Source: Oryzias latipes (Eukaryota > Chordata > Actinopteri > Beloniformes > Adrianichthyidae). Taken from it: a DNA stretch of 64,000 bases. Positions 46,025 through 56,486 of this stretch are shown here, piece after piece. The position numbers were made by a program, and so were the translations under genes. Position 1 is the stretch's first letter. Every line of letters begins with the position of its first letter. The stretch spans positions 21,852,802-21,916,801 of the forward strand of contig NC_019866.2 of NCBI RefSeq assembly GCF_002234675.1, in the 5' to 3' direction. Under the pieces are notes generated by a model. It was not told the origin of the DNA. It ran no database searches and saw only the letters and a list, made by a program, of their open reading frames with translations.

Positions 46025-46929
46025 CACCACAAATAGAGAAAATAGTCCCGAAATGTAATCAGCAAGTTTAAAAGTTTAACACTGAAATTCAAGCTCAGCA
46101 GCGGTTCATGTCGAAAATCCTTAACATTTACAGTGTTTATTACTCCCCTTCACAAAATCAGTGTTGAGAAAAAGGAACTGCCGCCTGTCACCAGAGAAGG
46201 GGAAAAAAACAAGCATTTTGAAAAGTGCAAATTAGCAAGTATTGAGAAGCTGCAGCATCATTTGTGCTGCAGCTTTCTGCATCACCTTGATGCGGCACAT
46301 AAAGGTGATGATTTGCACAGATTCTTATCTGTGTTTCCAATCATTGTATGTCCTCTGACAAAAACCCAGAATGCATTCAAATTACAAAAAAAGAAATACA
46401 GTTTGTTTCTGATGAAAAAAATAGTCAAGCTCTCTTTCATTGATTCATGAGGCGCAGAGAGAACATATTTTGTAGCCGCTTTGCCATCAAAGTGTGAGTT
46501 AAAAAGATCTATGTTTTTCTTGAAGGCGTTTCAAAAACGAAAGCTCACTGACAGTTGCCAGACCGATCCAAACACTTCTCTGTCCTTGCTTTGAGGCCAA
46601 CAGCTCAGAAATCTCCAAATCACTGCATAGATCACCTTAGTTTCATTCAGCCAAGCTGTAAACACACCTAGAAGAGTTTGTTCTAAGCAAAACCCCAAAA
46701 ACCCACTAAAAAAAAAAAAAATTACCCAGAAAACACTAAGAATTTATTTTATAAACAAAAAAATTAAATAAAAGTAAAGAAAAACGATAGCTGTAATATT
46801 AATGACAGACATTTCAAATTAAAATAAAGTGGGAATTTAAAAAGTGAAAAAGCGTTGAAAAAATACATTTCAAAACAAAGTTTGGCATAACAATAAAATA
46901 GTTAAAAAATTGATTTAACCACTAACCCC

Positions 46930-47130
46930 TGCACAGTGGTGCTGTGGTCAGCGCCCTCTCCTCACAGCAAGAAGGCCCTGGGTCAAATCTTGTTGGGACT
47001 GTGGCATTTCCAAAACATCACAAGTTAATTGGTGACTTTAAAATGTTTTTGTCTGCCCTGCAACAGACTTGGGGTGGACCCCACCTTCACCCAACAGTAG
47101 CTGGAAAAGGCCCCCAAGGAAACCGAAAGG
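46930..47130 (+). mobile_element. SINE family D fragment
   Basis: 'gcacagtggtgctgtggtca', 'agcaagaaggccctgggtca' and 'gacttggggtggaccccacc' match the family D head and body. The stretch 47130-48300 has no supported coding exon, though 'ctgccagatcagag' before GTAAGA at about 47912 could be a 5' UTR donor of the next gene. Confidence 0.5.
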
Positions 47131-48434
47131 GATACAGTGAAAATGGATGGACAAAAAACATTTCAGGGAAAATCACTGTAATAACAAAAGACAGACAGCT
47201 AATTAAAGTAATAATTACCAGAAGAAATCTTTAAATTTGCACGTTTTATTCAGCATTTGTTAATTTTAAATCTATTCATTGAGGTTTTCGCGATGACCAA
47301 TATGAAAGTAAATAAAAAAAAAACACTGATGCTTAAAGTCAGTGTGAGCTCACATCAGCTGAACATTTGGGTGATGGAGGGGAAGCTGAATAGACCTAAC
47401 CAAGAAAATTACTCACACGTCGAGGGGGCTGAAACATACTCAAATATAAAGAAGGTTATTTCCACAACCCATAATACTCACAGATATCCCACCTTAACAT
47501 TAAAGGTTCTAATGTTCTCGTGAGAACACTGACAGCATCATGTTTCCTATCATAACTCAGCTGCCACCCACACTGAGGTGTTCGCTGCGTGGCGGGTCAT
47601 GACAATTCTCCCTCTGTTGGGCTTTGACAAACATCGGTCAAACAGCAGTTGGTAGGAAGATTTCTGTAAACTTTATTAATAGATCAACTGAGGTAAAAGT
47701 GATCCAAAACCTCTTTTTTAAATGGACATTTCTTGTATTTGGATGCTGTGAGTGTGCTGGACAGTTCTCAAGTGAATCAAGGCTCGGCAGCCTTTCAAAA
47801 TCAAGTCAAATCTTTGCATCATGCCCTCCGTTTATGGGTGTGGAAGAGAGAGATGAGAATGTTGCCCCCCGATGAGGACTCAGTCGACTTTCAGCTGCCA
47901 GATCAGAGGTAAGATCGACCGTCTGTCTCAGAGCTGCTTGGAGTAAAAATCAAATTGTATTTCAAAGTTTTTTAAAGTTTGGTATAATTTTTGCAACCGT
48001 TTCATGTGGATTTTCTAAAATCTTCTGAGAGATTTTTTCGACCAAATTTTGTGAATTTAAATGTTTTTGGTATAAAATGAAAAATCTACATGTTTTTAAA
48101 ATGAAAAATTGTGGTAACATTGATCATCTAAATGTGAAATAACACCTTTTGGTCAAACACAACGGTTTGTGTTTCAAGTGAAGCATTCAAAGCAGCAGTT
48201 TGGAAGCAGGGTAATCCTCTGAGAAAGCCTGTGCAGGTGGCAGGCTCTGTGTCTGAAGGAAACCTCAAGCGTTTGGCATCTTAACTGTAAGAGGCACCAA
48301 CAGGTGTGTGAGGCTCCCAACGTCACATGAAAGCGCTGACTTTTAAGGTTCCTGCAGATTTACAGAGCTGCATTTACTCCCCAATCCCCCCCCCTTCACC
48401 TTCTCTGAGCAGCTTCATCGGACATCTTTGGGCC

Positions 48435-50866
48435 ATGCCGCGCTCTTTTCTCGTCAAGACCAAAAGGAGTCATCTGCAGGGCTTTCCTAAGGCCTGCTTC
48501 AAACAGAAGTCCCCATCTGAGAAGGATGCTGGGAAGCATGTGATGGGCCAGGAGGGCAGGCATCACGGAGAGGCTGGACAGACTTTACCCCCGTTGTGGG
48601 GGGTCAGGGAGCTTCTGACTGCACCTTGCTTGGCGTATTGGGCCCCAACTGATCCACCTTCATCTCCCGGTATGACAGATCTAGATGAGAAGAGTGCATA
48701 GAAATGCATTTTGAATGTCTTTTTGTTTGAAAAAAGAAAAAAGAGAAGCGCTGGATGCACAGTGGAGGTCAGACAGACACAGATCTGACAGAGAACGGGA
48801 ACTGGAGAGGCTGGTCTTCATGCTGCTCAACCACACGTCCCACACTGACCTGAAGGCCCCCGTCAGGGAGTGTCCACTCTGTGAGAAGGTAGGCCGACCT
48901 TTCAAGTCTTCATCCACCCTCACAATTTAAAACACATACGGGAGTTTAGACATGAGGACAGGAGCAGAGGGGACACTCACTCTTCTTATTCTTGTTTTGG
49001 GGCCACATTGAAAAATTTTGGGCCACTTTGGAAAATTTCCACTTCTGCTCTGTCAGTTTAACTACAGTTTCTATTTAATTCCATTCAATTTACAGCAAAA
49101 AAATAAAGAAAACCTGTTAAACTTAATGCTATAAGGACAGATCTAAAGGAACGACCTTGGGAGGATTTCAGGCAGGCAGCTCAGCAGTGTGTTTACCTGT
49201 TTACACCTGTTTACTTGTTCAGACCAACTCACCTGTTCCGTGACCTACTTAAAGTACCAGGTGTGTGCTCTGCGCCATCGGTCATCCATTCGCGCGAGCG
49301 CTGAGTTTGTCGCCCTGGCTTCCAGCAGCAGCAAACCCGTTCGGTTAGTTTTATACCCAAAGTTTTCAATGGAGATCTTGCTTTATTGTATCTGAACGGA
49401 GCCTTATGCCAGACTTAAATCCGGAAAATAAAGCATTTTCTACTGCAAGAGTTGCCTGACTGAAATGTTGGAATAAAATTTGTTTGACTTCAATGCGACT
49501 CAGGTTTTGTTCCTGTGAACTTCAGCTGAATTTAAAGATTTTAAAAGCAAACACAAAAAAACATGTTCTTTTTTGACACTCTGCTGGTAGAGGGGGTTAA
49601 GTCGGTTGATTTTAGCTCTAAAACCTCAACAAAATGCAAACTGTCGAATAACAAGCTAAAAGTAGTAAATGGAAGGCAATTTTCAGACTGACAAGTTCTC
49701 ATATTTTTACTTTGTCCATATTAAAACAATGAGCTAGAAATGTTTTTTCTCTCTTGCTTGATTTTATTTCTTATTATTTTTAAAAATGCAGTTAATTGAA
49801 ATGGTTACACATTTATACCTTAAAAAATTGAGGTGACACGAAAGCAAAAGAAGCTCCTAAATTTACAGGGTTTTGAGCAAACCTCTACATATGATTGACA
49901 GATTTACATAAAAACGTGCAGTGAGAGCTGCCCCTTTTTTAAACATGCCAATGTGGCAATTAATTTAAAGATAGATCTAAATTCCTAAAATCCATTTTTG
50001 TATTTGTAATCTTGTAAACAAATCATTTTATTGTATAGAATTTTTTTTCATAATTTCTAATGTAAATGTAATTTTATTATTTTTAGAACATTACTAATCC
50101 ATTATATATAATAATATATTACATGACATATTATTATTGTTTCTAAATGTTAATGCAAAAAATTTAAATTAATGATTGGTTGCCATTGGCAACCCATGAT
50201 GACTGCTCTCCTTCCTCAGTCTCTTTCAGGAGGTGCTCTGCAGGAGGATCTGTGCAGCAGGCTCTCTGTCCCGTTGACCCGATCTCTTTCCACTGCAGAT
50301 GTGACTTGTTTGCCTTTTGGCTATGGAGCACTGACAAGCTGTGGAAAAACTAAGGTGAGTGATATAAATGTGACATATGAACCGTGTTGCCATAACAACC
50401 ATCCTCCACATAAAGCTCTGTTTATGTCCAGGAGCGTAGCTTCGGCTGCAAGGTGTGCGGTAAGGTGTTCAAGCGCTCGTCCACCCTGTCCACCCACCTC
50501 CTCATCCACTCGGACACCAGACCCTACCCCTGCCAGTACTGCGGCAAACGCTTCCACCAGAAGTCAGACATGAAGAAGCACACCTTCATCCACACAGGTG
50601 AGAGGATGCCGCAGTAAAACGATCCGCAGAGAACCCGAATCCTGACCCGCCTTCTCTCCTGCTCAGGTGAGAAGCCGCACGTGTGCAAAGTGTGCGGCAA
50701 AGGCTTCAGTCAGAGCTCCAACCTCATCACCCACAGCAGAAAGCACGGCAGCTACAGGCCGTTCAGCTGCTCCCGCTGTCAGCACAGCTTCCAGCGCAGG
50801 ATTGAACTGCAGCGCCACCAAGAGACACAGTGCGGTTTGGGAGACGCGTACCCTCAAAGTTCATGA
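48435..50866 (+). CDS. gfi1-like: GFI1-family SNAG zinc-finger repressor lacking fingers 1 and 2
   Basis: Nuclear transcriptional repressor of the GFI1/GFI1B family, which recruits LSD1-CoREST through its SNAG domain. Exons: 48435-48669, 48737-48888, 50220-50354, 50432-50597, 50667-50866 (TGA); phases agree; 295 aa. Start [13 protein letters not shown] is the SNAG motif. The linker holds [20 protein letters not shown]. The last two exons encode four fingers: [60 protein letters not shown] and [20 protein letters not shown] (last ligand Cys). These correspond to family fingers 3-6, with the family linkers HSDTRPYP and HTGEKPH. Exon 2 ends in ECPLCEK, which looks like the first half of a finger, but exon 3 (45 codons, [16 protein letters not shown]) supplies no His pair. 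A short exon is preceded by an acceptor (ttctctgagcag) 22 nt before the ATG, so a 5' UTR exon lies upstream. Which GFI1 paralogue is unresolved. Confidence 0.88.
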
Positions 50867-50978
50867 GTGCAGGGAGGACTCCGTGCAGCAGGAAGAACCC
50901 ACATCTGTACATAACTCTAAGACATAAATGTAAACTAATACGCTTTAATACATGTAGAAAGAAATGCACATTTACAAA

Positions 50979-50984
50979 AATAAA
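50979..50984 (+). terminator. Poly(A) signal of the GFI1-like gene
   Basis: AATAAA about 113 nt after the stop codon at 50866, followed by GT-rich sequence. Confidence 0.6.
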
Positions 50985-51289
50985 GCTGGTCTGTTGTGAT
51001 CTGCCCAACAACAGGGATATGAAAGACACTTTTAAACAATATTTTGTTACTGTTACTGTCAAAAAGTTATTCTTTACCTTCCATTTTTATTGTCCCAACG
51101 TCTACCTTGCTTTTGAGTAACTTTTCTTTTAAAAAAACTGCAGTTTTAAGTGACTCGTGTACTGAACAGTATGTTGCAGTTGAATGAGGGATGATGTGGT
51201 GAGAAAACAAGTGCTGACAGGAAGGTTTGTTTATGGTAGAGTGAGACACAACCTGACACCTATGTGGCTATGATAGATTAAAAAAAAAA

Positions 51290-52230
51290 GGATTAAGGCC
51301 GCGAGCGGCGTTGTATGGCCTGCAGGTGCTACTTGCCCCTCTTTGACCTGCCCTAATGGCTGAGCGGCTGCTGCACACCCTTCACTTTCCCCTTCTGCCC
51401 CTGCCACCCCTGGTTGGTTAGAGCTCCATAGTAACCATTATATGTTTTGGTTGCCTGGGGGTGACAGACAGGTTTATATCATTTTTTCTTAAGAAATAGC
51501 AAAAGTAAACGTTCAGATTTCCTTGGCAACGGAGGTTGTTTGTCAATCACCTCCTCATTCCTAATATAGTCAAATCGTATGTCATATCATTCCATTCAGC
51601 TTAAGGCAGGAATTCACGTGTTCAATTTTCGCAATATTCCGGTTAAAAAATGTGCGAGCAGCAACAGGGAATTGCCACTTTAGTGAGCTTGACTCACTTG
51701 CGCCGTTTAAAATCTAAAAACCAACATTTTTTCCCCCCAAGAAGTTTTTCAACAATGCTCAAGGCGTTAGGAGGCGATACATTTATAAAGTTTAAATTTG
51801 TAGATGGTACTGAAGGGGATCTTTATATTCAAGATGGCAGCCTCTTCCTAAAGGTGAGAGGTCAACAGAACTTCGGTTGTGGTTGTAGACTTGCCTTGGT
51901 AGCGTGAGTGAGAAGCAGGAAAAGTTTCATATTCCATATTGTGGTAAAACGTGAAAATTGCCACATTTCACACAAAATGGCCATGTAGCTCTAGGTCCTG
52001 TGGACATCCCATAATATTGTAAAAACTTTCCTTTGAATGTCTCAGACACGTGTGTTTTGGTTTCGTTAGTTTCCCACTCATTTTTTTGACAGTTTTCTCC
52101 CGCTGTGATGTCATTTTTCTTTGTTGGGGGTCGTTCACTATGTCAGAAATTCATTTTCTCCGGGTACCAGGTGTGAGTAAATTCTGGTGAGTTTTTGAGT
52201 TTGTGGTGGGGGTGAAATGTTTGCTCAAAA
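51290..52230. repeat. Low-copy repeat family C, copy 2
   Basis: Shares with 1975-2690, in the same order: 'ggctgagcggctgctgcaca', 'gctccatagtaaccattata', 'aggtcaacagaacttcggtt', 'gaaaattgccacatttcaca' and 'gctgtgatgtcatttttctt'. The 85-codon frame at 51650 lies within it and is not a supported gene. Confidence 0.5.
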
Positions 52231-52239
52231 ATAAAACCA

Positions 52240-53850
52240 AAAAGGGTAAAAATAAAAGCAGGTTAAAATAATCCACTAAACCACAACAAGACCGACCGCT
52301 TTTAGCTCCAGGTAAAAAAGTGAATTAGATACCAAAATTGGAAAAAGAAAATAATTAAAGTGTATGTATTAATATCAATGTCATAATTGAATACTATATT
52401 AAAAAGTTCATTGAGTGGCTTTAATACGATTTGGAGGAATGACATCAGTTCAGAGATTATTGACTTTAGGAAGCTGCTTATTTCCTTCTGTCTCTGATGG
52501 GGATCCACTCACAAACTGGGTGACACCAACACTGTGACATACTTTGAATCTTTCACACAAGAGATTTGACTGATGCCAACTTAAAGATGAAACCCAAACT
52601 TTTGACATGTAATTTATTTATGCATTGGACAGGCTAGCTTGAAACTGCTGGGAAAATGTTAGCAGATACCAGATTTGATTTAAACAGGCATGGAAATCTG
52701 CCAATAGGATAAAAAATAAGGTCTGACCAAGAATTCTTATAAGAAAAACCTTTCTCGTCACTAAAACATGTTTTCTTAAACTAAGACAATTTTTCTATTG
52801 AAAATCTTTCTTAATAAGAATCTTTTTTTTCTTGGAACAAGATGCAGTTTACCTTTTAAATTTACAACTTCCCTGGTTTGTTTTGCTTTATAAACCTTTA
52901 AAAGTAGAAATCAGGAAATGTTTTTATGTATAAAACCAAGTCCTTCCTTTCTGCATTGCTGCTTCCAAAGGGCAGGAAGGCATTTATTACAGCTTCACAC
53001 AAAGACACAATAGAGCAATCAGCATCTCGTGCTGCACACGTTGTTTTTCTGGGTAACACCAGATGCAAAAGCAAGAAAACATCATGTTTGCTGCACAGAG
53101 GAAAAAGAGTTCACCAGTTTCTGTCTGAGTCACTCGAAGTATGTTCTTGGATGCGGCTGCGGCGCTGCATGTGATGATTTTCTGAAATGACCTGGCACCA
53201 AAGGTTCACACCATCAAACGCTGCGGCCCGTGGCTTTGAAGGACGCCGCCATGACTAACTTCCACTGTTTATTACATGTTTTCTCTGGTACCTTTGCTGC
53301 ACAGCAAACAACCAGACCAACACACACACAAACACACGCAGCTGTGTTATCTCTCAAACACTTTGAGAACCCGTGTCCCACTTCTCCGGTCTCAGATTTG
53401 CAGGGGTGGAGGGGACCCTACAAAGATAAGAGAATAAAACTGCTCAGTCTTGTTGAGCTATCACAGCTGAAATCTGCAGGTGCTGGAGTATCACTGATAG
53501 GTTTTGTGAAGCTGCTCCACTTTATTTTCAACTCTTGGCTCTTGGTGCAGGCCAGCTGCTGAGAGTTCAGTTGCTGCAGATGGGCTTTAATTAGAACAAA
53601 GCGTAGATCTGCTCCTGACTGATTTCATAGACTATTATTAGCACATCACTAACACTGGGCTAAAAAAGAAAGAAACTATAATAATTAGTCTGCAAAATCC
53701 CAAATTTTGCTTGAAAATAACAGAATTTTAACAACAGAAATTAGTGTTTTACAAGAGTTCCCCGGAGCTGGGTGGGAATCTACTGAAGTGGAGTCAACTC
53801 TTAAATTCAACTCTTAGTGGTCATAGGTGGAACTGTAAAAATCTGGTTCT
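52240..53850. other. Intergenic stretch without supported genes
   Basis: AT-rich sequence with short frames only. The frame near 53230-53562 has a CA-rich segment and no domain, splice context or start-site support. Confidence 0.5.
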
Positions 53851-54195
53851 GTAAAGGGCCTGTACCATGCAAAATCCACTTTTTGAGTTTTTAAGTGTTT
53901 AAATGTTCATTCCTCACAAAAAACAATCCTAAAGCTGTATTTTTGATCCATTCACGCATTTCTTACGATTACTCTAAAAACCTGCTCTCTGAGGTCCAGC
54001 ACCCCCCAAGCCACGAAAACAAGCGGGTTCTGAAGAGCTGACGTAGAACCGCCTTTTCCAGGAAGAGTCTGTGCTGCCAGCACCGACCCCAGGCTAACAC
54101 ACCAGTGATTGTCAAGCATTTTATTTGCACATCCAACTTTGCAAAAGTAAGGATGTTGTTTGTTTTCGTTGACAAATCGCAGACACGCTCCAGGT

Positions 54196-54345
54196 CAGGG
54201 GTGGGCAATTCCAGGCCTCGAGGGCCGGTGTGTCTGCATGATTTCTAGATAGTCTTGACCTAATCATAGCTGATTACCTGGTTCAGGTGTGTCCAGCAAT
54301 CAGAACATGCCAGAGCAGGGTATGCGGCCCTCAGTGCCACCTCTA
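54196..54345. mobile_element. hAT-like MITE fragment
   Basis: Left terminus 'caggggtgggcaattccagg' followed by 'cctcgagggccggtgtgtct', a common fish hAT MITE start; the right side is truncated against MITE M. Confidence 0.6.
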
Positions 54346-54348
54346 CTG

Positions 54349-55427
54349 TAACCCTTGTGCTATCCTAGGCACTTTGACATTGGGAGTTGGGTCATCTAGA
54401 CCCATTAGACCAGTGTTTTTCAACCTTTTCTGAGCCACGGCACACTTTAACCTTAAAAAAAAATCCCGCGGCACACCAGCATCCAAAAAAAAAAAAAAGA
54501 GAAACTCATAGTCTGTATTGATCTACAGTCCCTCCACAATCTCACATGCATTTTTGAGAAAATTGTGTCAGAAATAGCTGGAAACTGCAGCTGTTTCTTT
54601 TCTAAAAAATGCAATAAAAGTTAAGTTAGAAGATTTAAAACAGATTGATGTGTGTTCGTTGTTTCAAGACGTTTAACAACAGATCTCCTTGTGCGCTGTC
54701 AATCTCATGACCCAATGCATCACGGGAGATGTAGTGCATAAAACGGCTGGAGATCGGTTTTCGGAGCTTCATTGTTTTGTTCACTTGTTCCACGGTCTGA
54801 TACCGGATTCTGTGCAAAGCTACACCGCTAAAGACGAGCTTTAGCTGGTATTTTTGTTAGAACTGAGTGACTTTACGAGCTAAATCGGGACAAGGAAGTG
54901 AAGACTTTAACCACTTCTGATTGGTCAGACTGATGACATGTGATTAAGCTCCCCAAGAATGATTGGTGGAGACAGTTAAAGGGACGGGACTTTTCCAAAA
55001 TACAGCCGAAGGTGCAGCTGAATCGCGGTACTGTACCGTCATTCTTATCAAAATGTCTTTAATAAAATAAAATAAACGCAAAGAAAATGTATTTTACTCC
55101 TTTTATATTCCTAACTACTAACTACTAGTGTTTTATCAGGGCCTGTTTGGATGAACACTGGATGACTGTTTGGATGAACACTCCTGGAGATGGGAAATGT
55201 TTTTAGATCAGTTAATGAGGACAATTTCCCACGGCACACTATGCCGCGGCACACTGGTTGAAAAACACTGCATTAGACAGTGCTCTGAACCTTTTTTCTT
55301 CAATGATTTGTGATCTTCACTGGTGTCCATGGATTACATGAAATCTTTCCACCTTTATCCACCTTTGTCATGGTAGGAATAACACGTTAATGTACGGGTG
55401 GGGTCATCTAACGTAGCACAAGGGTTT
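54349..55427. mobile_element. MITE family M, copy 7, interrupted by a hAT insertion
   Basis: Left piece 54349-54410 and right piece 55271-55427 complete one MITE. Opposite orientation to copy 4. Confidence 0.88.
54411..55270. mobile_element. hAT-family element H, second copy, 860 bp
   Basis: Terminal repeats 'cagtgtttttcaacc' and its complement 'ggttgaaaaacactg' are perfect. Flanked by CATTAGAC at 54403-54410 and 55271-55278, an 8-bp duplication diagnostic of hAT. Shares internal blocks with 33087-33873 in reverse orientation ('gagccacggcacactttaac', 'gcatcacgggagatgtagtg'). Confidence 0.9.
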
Positions 55428-55529
55428 AAGTAGACGTCATGAAATGGGCGGCACCCACAACGAGAAAAAGGCGGAGCCTTAGAGATCAAGTCGTCTTACT
55501 TCGGGGTAAGAAAATAACTCACATGTTCA

Positions 55530-55865
55530 TTCATCTTCTAATCCGTTTTATCCCTTTCGGGGTCACAGGGCTGCTGGAGCCTATCCTGGCCACTTACGGG
55601 TGAAGGCAGGGGACACCCTGGACCGGTCGCCAGTCTGTCATAGGGCCACAATCACACACCCATGCAGACTCACATCGATGGACAACTTAGAGTGACCAAT
55701 TAACCTATTTTTGGACAGTGGGAGGAAGCTGAAGGTCCCGGAGAAAACCCACACAGAAAGGTCCCCCCCATTGATGTTCTCTTCCAGGTCCCCCAGCTGG
55801 GACTTGAACCAGGGGCCTTCTTGCCTCTTGCTGTGAGGCAAGAGCGCTAACCACTGTGCCACCGT
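55530..55865 (-). mobile_element. SINE family D, minus strand
   Basis: Read on the minus strand: 'ggtggcacagtggttagcgc' (A box), 'ctggttcaagtcccagctgg' (B box), and the tail with 'ccgaaagggataaaacggat' and 'tagaagatgaatga'. Full length, about 335 bp. A 74-codon frame inside it is not a gene. Confidence 0.75.
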
Positions 55866-55975
55866 GCATATGTATGTAATAAAAATAAATCATTTTGTGT
55901 GCTCAAGGTGATATAGTGTTACATACATGGATATTGTTTACTATAAAACACTTAAGAAAAGCATGGTATAGGCCC

Positions 55976-56370
55976 TTAAACACCCACTCTGATGAAGATT
56001 GTGTTTTTGTGGCCTTTTTCTGACATTTAAAGACATTAAAGATTAAAATGTACATTTCTGAGTGTTTTCTTTACTCAAATCATAGTGAACCAGGAGCAGA
56101 TAAGAAAGTTCCATTGGAAAAAGAGCTTATTTGTTTTGTAGAAAATACGCCGGGTGCTCTGAACTATCAGCAGCATTGAAGTGGCGGCGGGTTTGCTCCA
56201 CGCCAACGGGCCCCGCCCACTCCTCAGAGGTGATTTCTAATGAACTCCTGCTGCTCTGCAGAAACAATATCCTAGAAAACGACACAGATTTTTTAAAACT
56301 TTGGCTAATAACGGCATAATCTTAATTAAAAAACCTCTGAAACTATATCAAAAGATGATGGGAGTGAGAC
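55976..56370 (+). repeat. Repeat family B copy
   Basis: Begins 'cacccactctgatgaagatt' and includes 'ggccccgcccactcctcaga', 'gctctgcagaaacaatatcc'. Abuts repeat E and lies just downstream of the betaglycan-family stop codon. Confidence 0.5.
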
Positions 56371-56486
56371 TTTAACAGAAGGTAGAGTCTTGATCAAACT
56401 TTTTTGTTTGGGCAATTCAAGACGTTTGTGGGGTAATCTAGTGTTCCCACTTGTAAGATGGAGACACGACAGACCTACGTTTACCT

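Larger units (their letters stand above)
53857..55975. mobile_element. Composite repeat E with nested MITE, hAT and SINE insertions
   Basis: Left end 'aagggcctgtaccatgc' and right end 'gcatggtataggccctt' are inverted copies. Internal E sequence 'gacgtcatgaaatgggcggc' and 'cggagccttagagatc' recurs in reverse near 39985-40060. Inside lie a hAT-like MITE (54196-54345), MITE M copy 7 (54349-55427) split by hAT element H (54411-55270), and SINE D (55530-55865, minus). Stripped of these, E is well under 1 kb and non-coding. Confidence 0.55.

Noticed and set aside
51650-51907. 85-codon plus-strand frame
   Set aside because: Lies within the repeat C copy and part of it has counterparts in 1975-2690 without an open frame.
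55638-55893. Two overlapping minus-strand frames of 62-74 codons
   Set aside because: They are translations of a SINE D copy, as shown by its A/B boxes and matching copy at 63485-63785.
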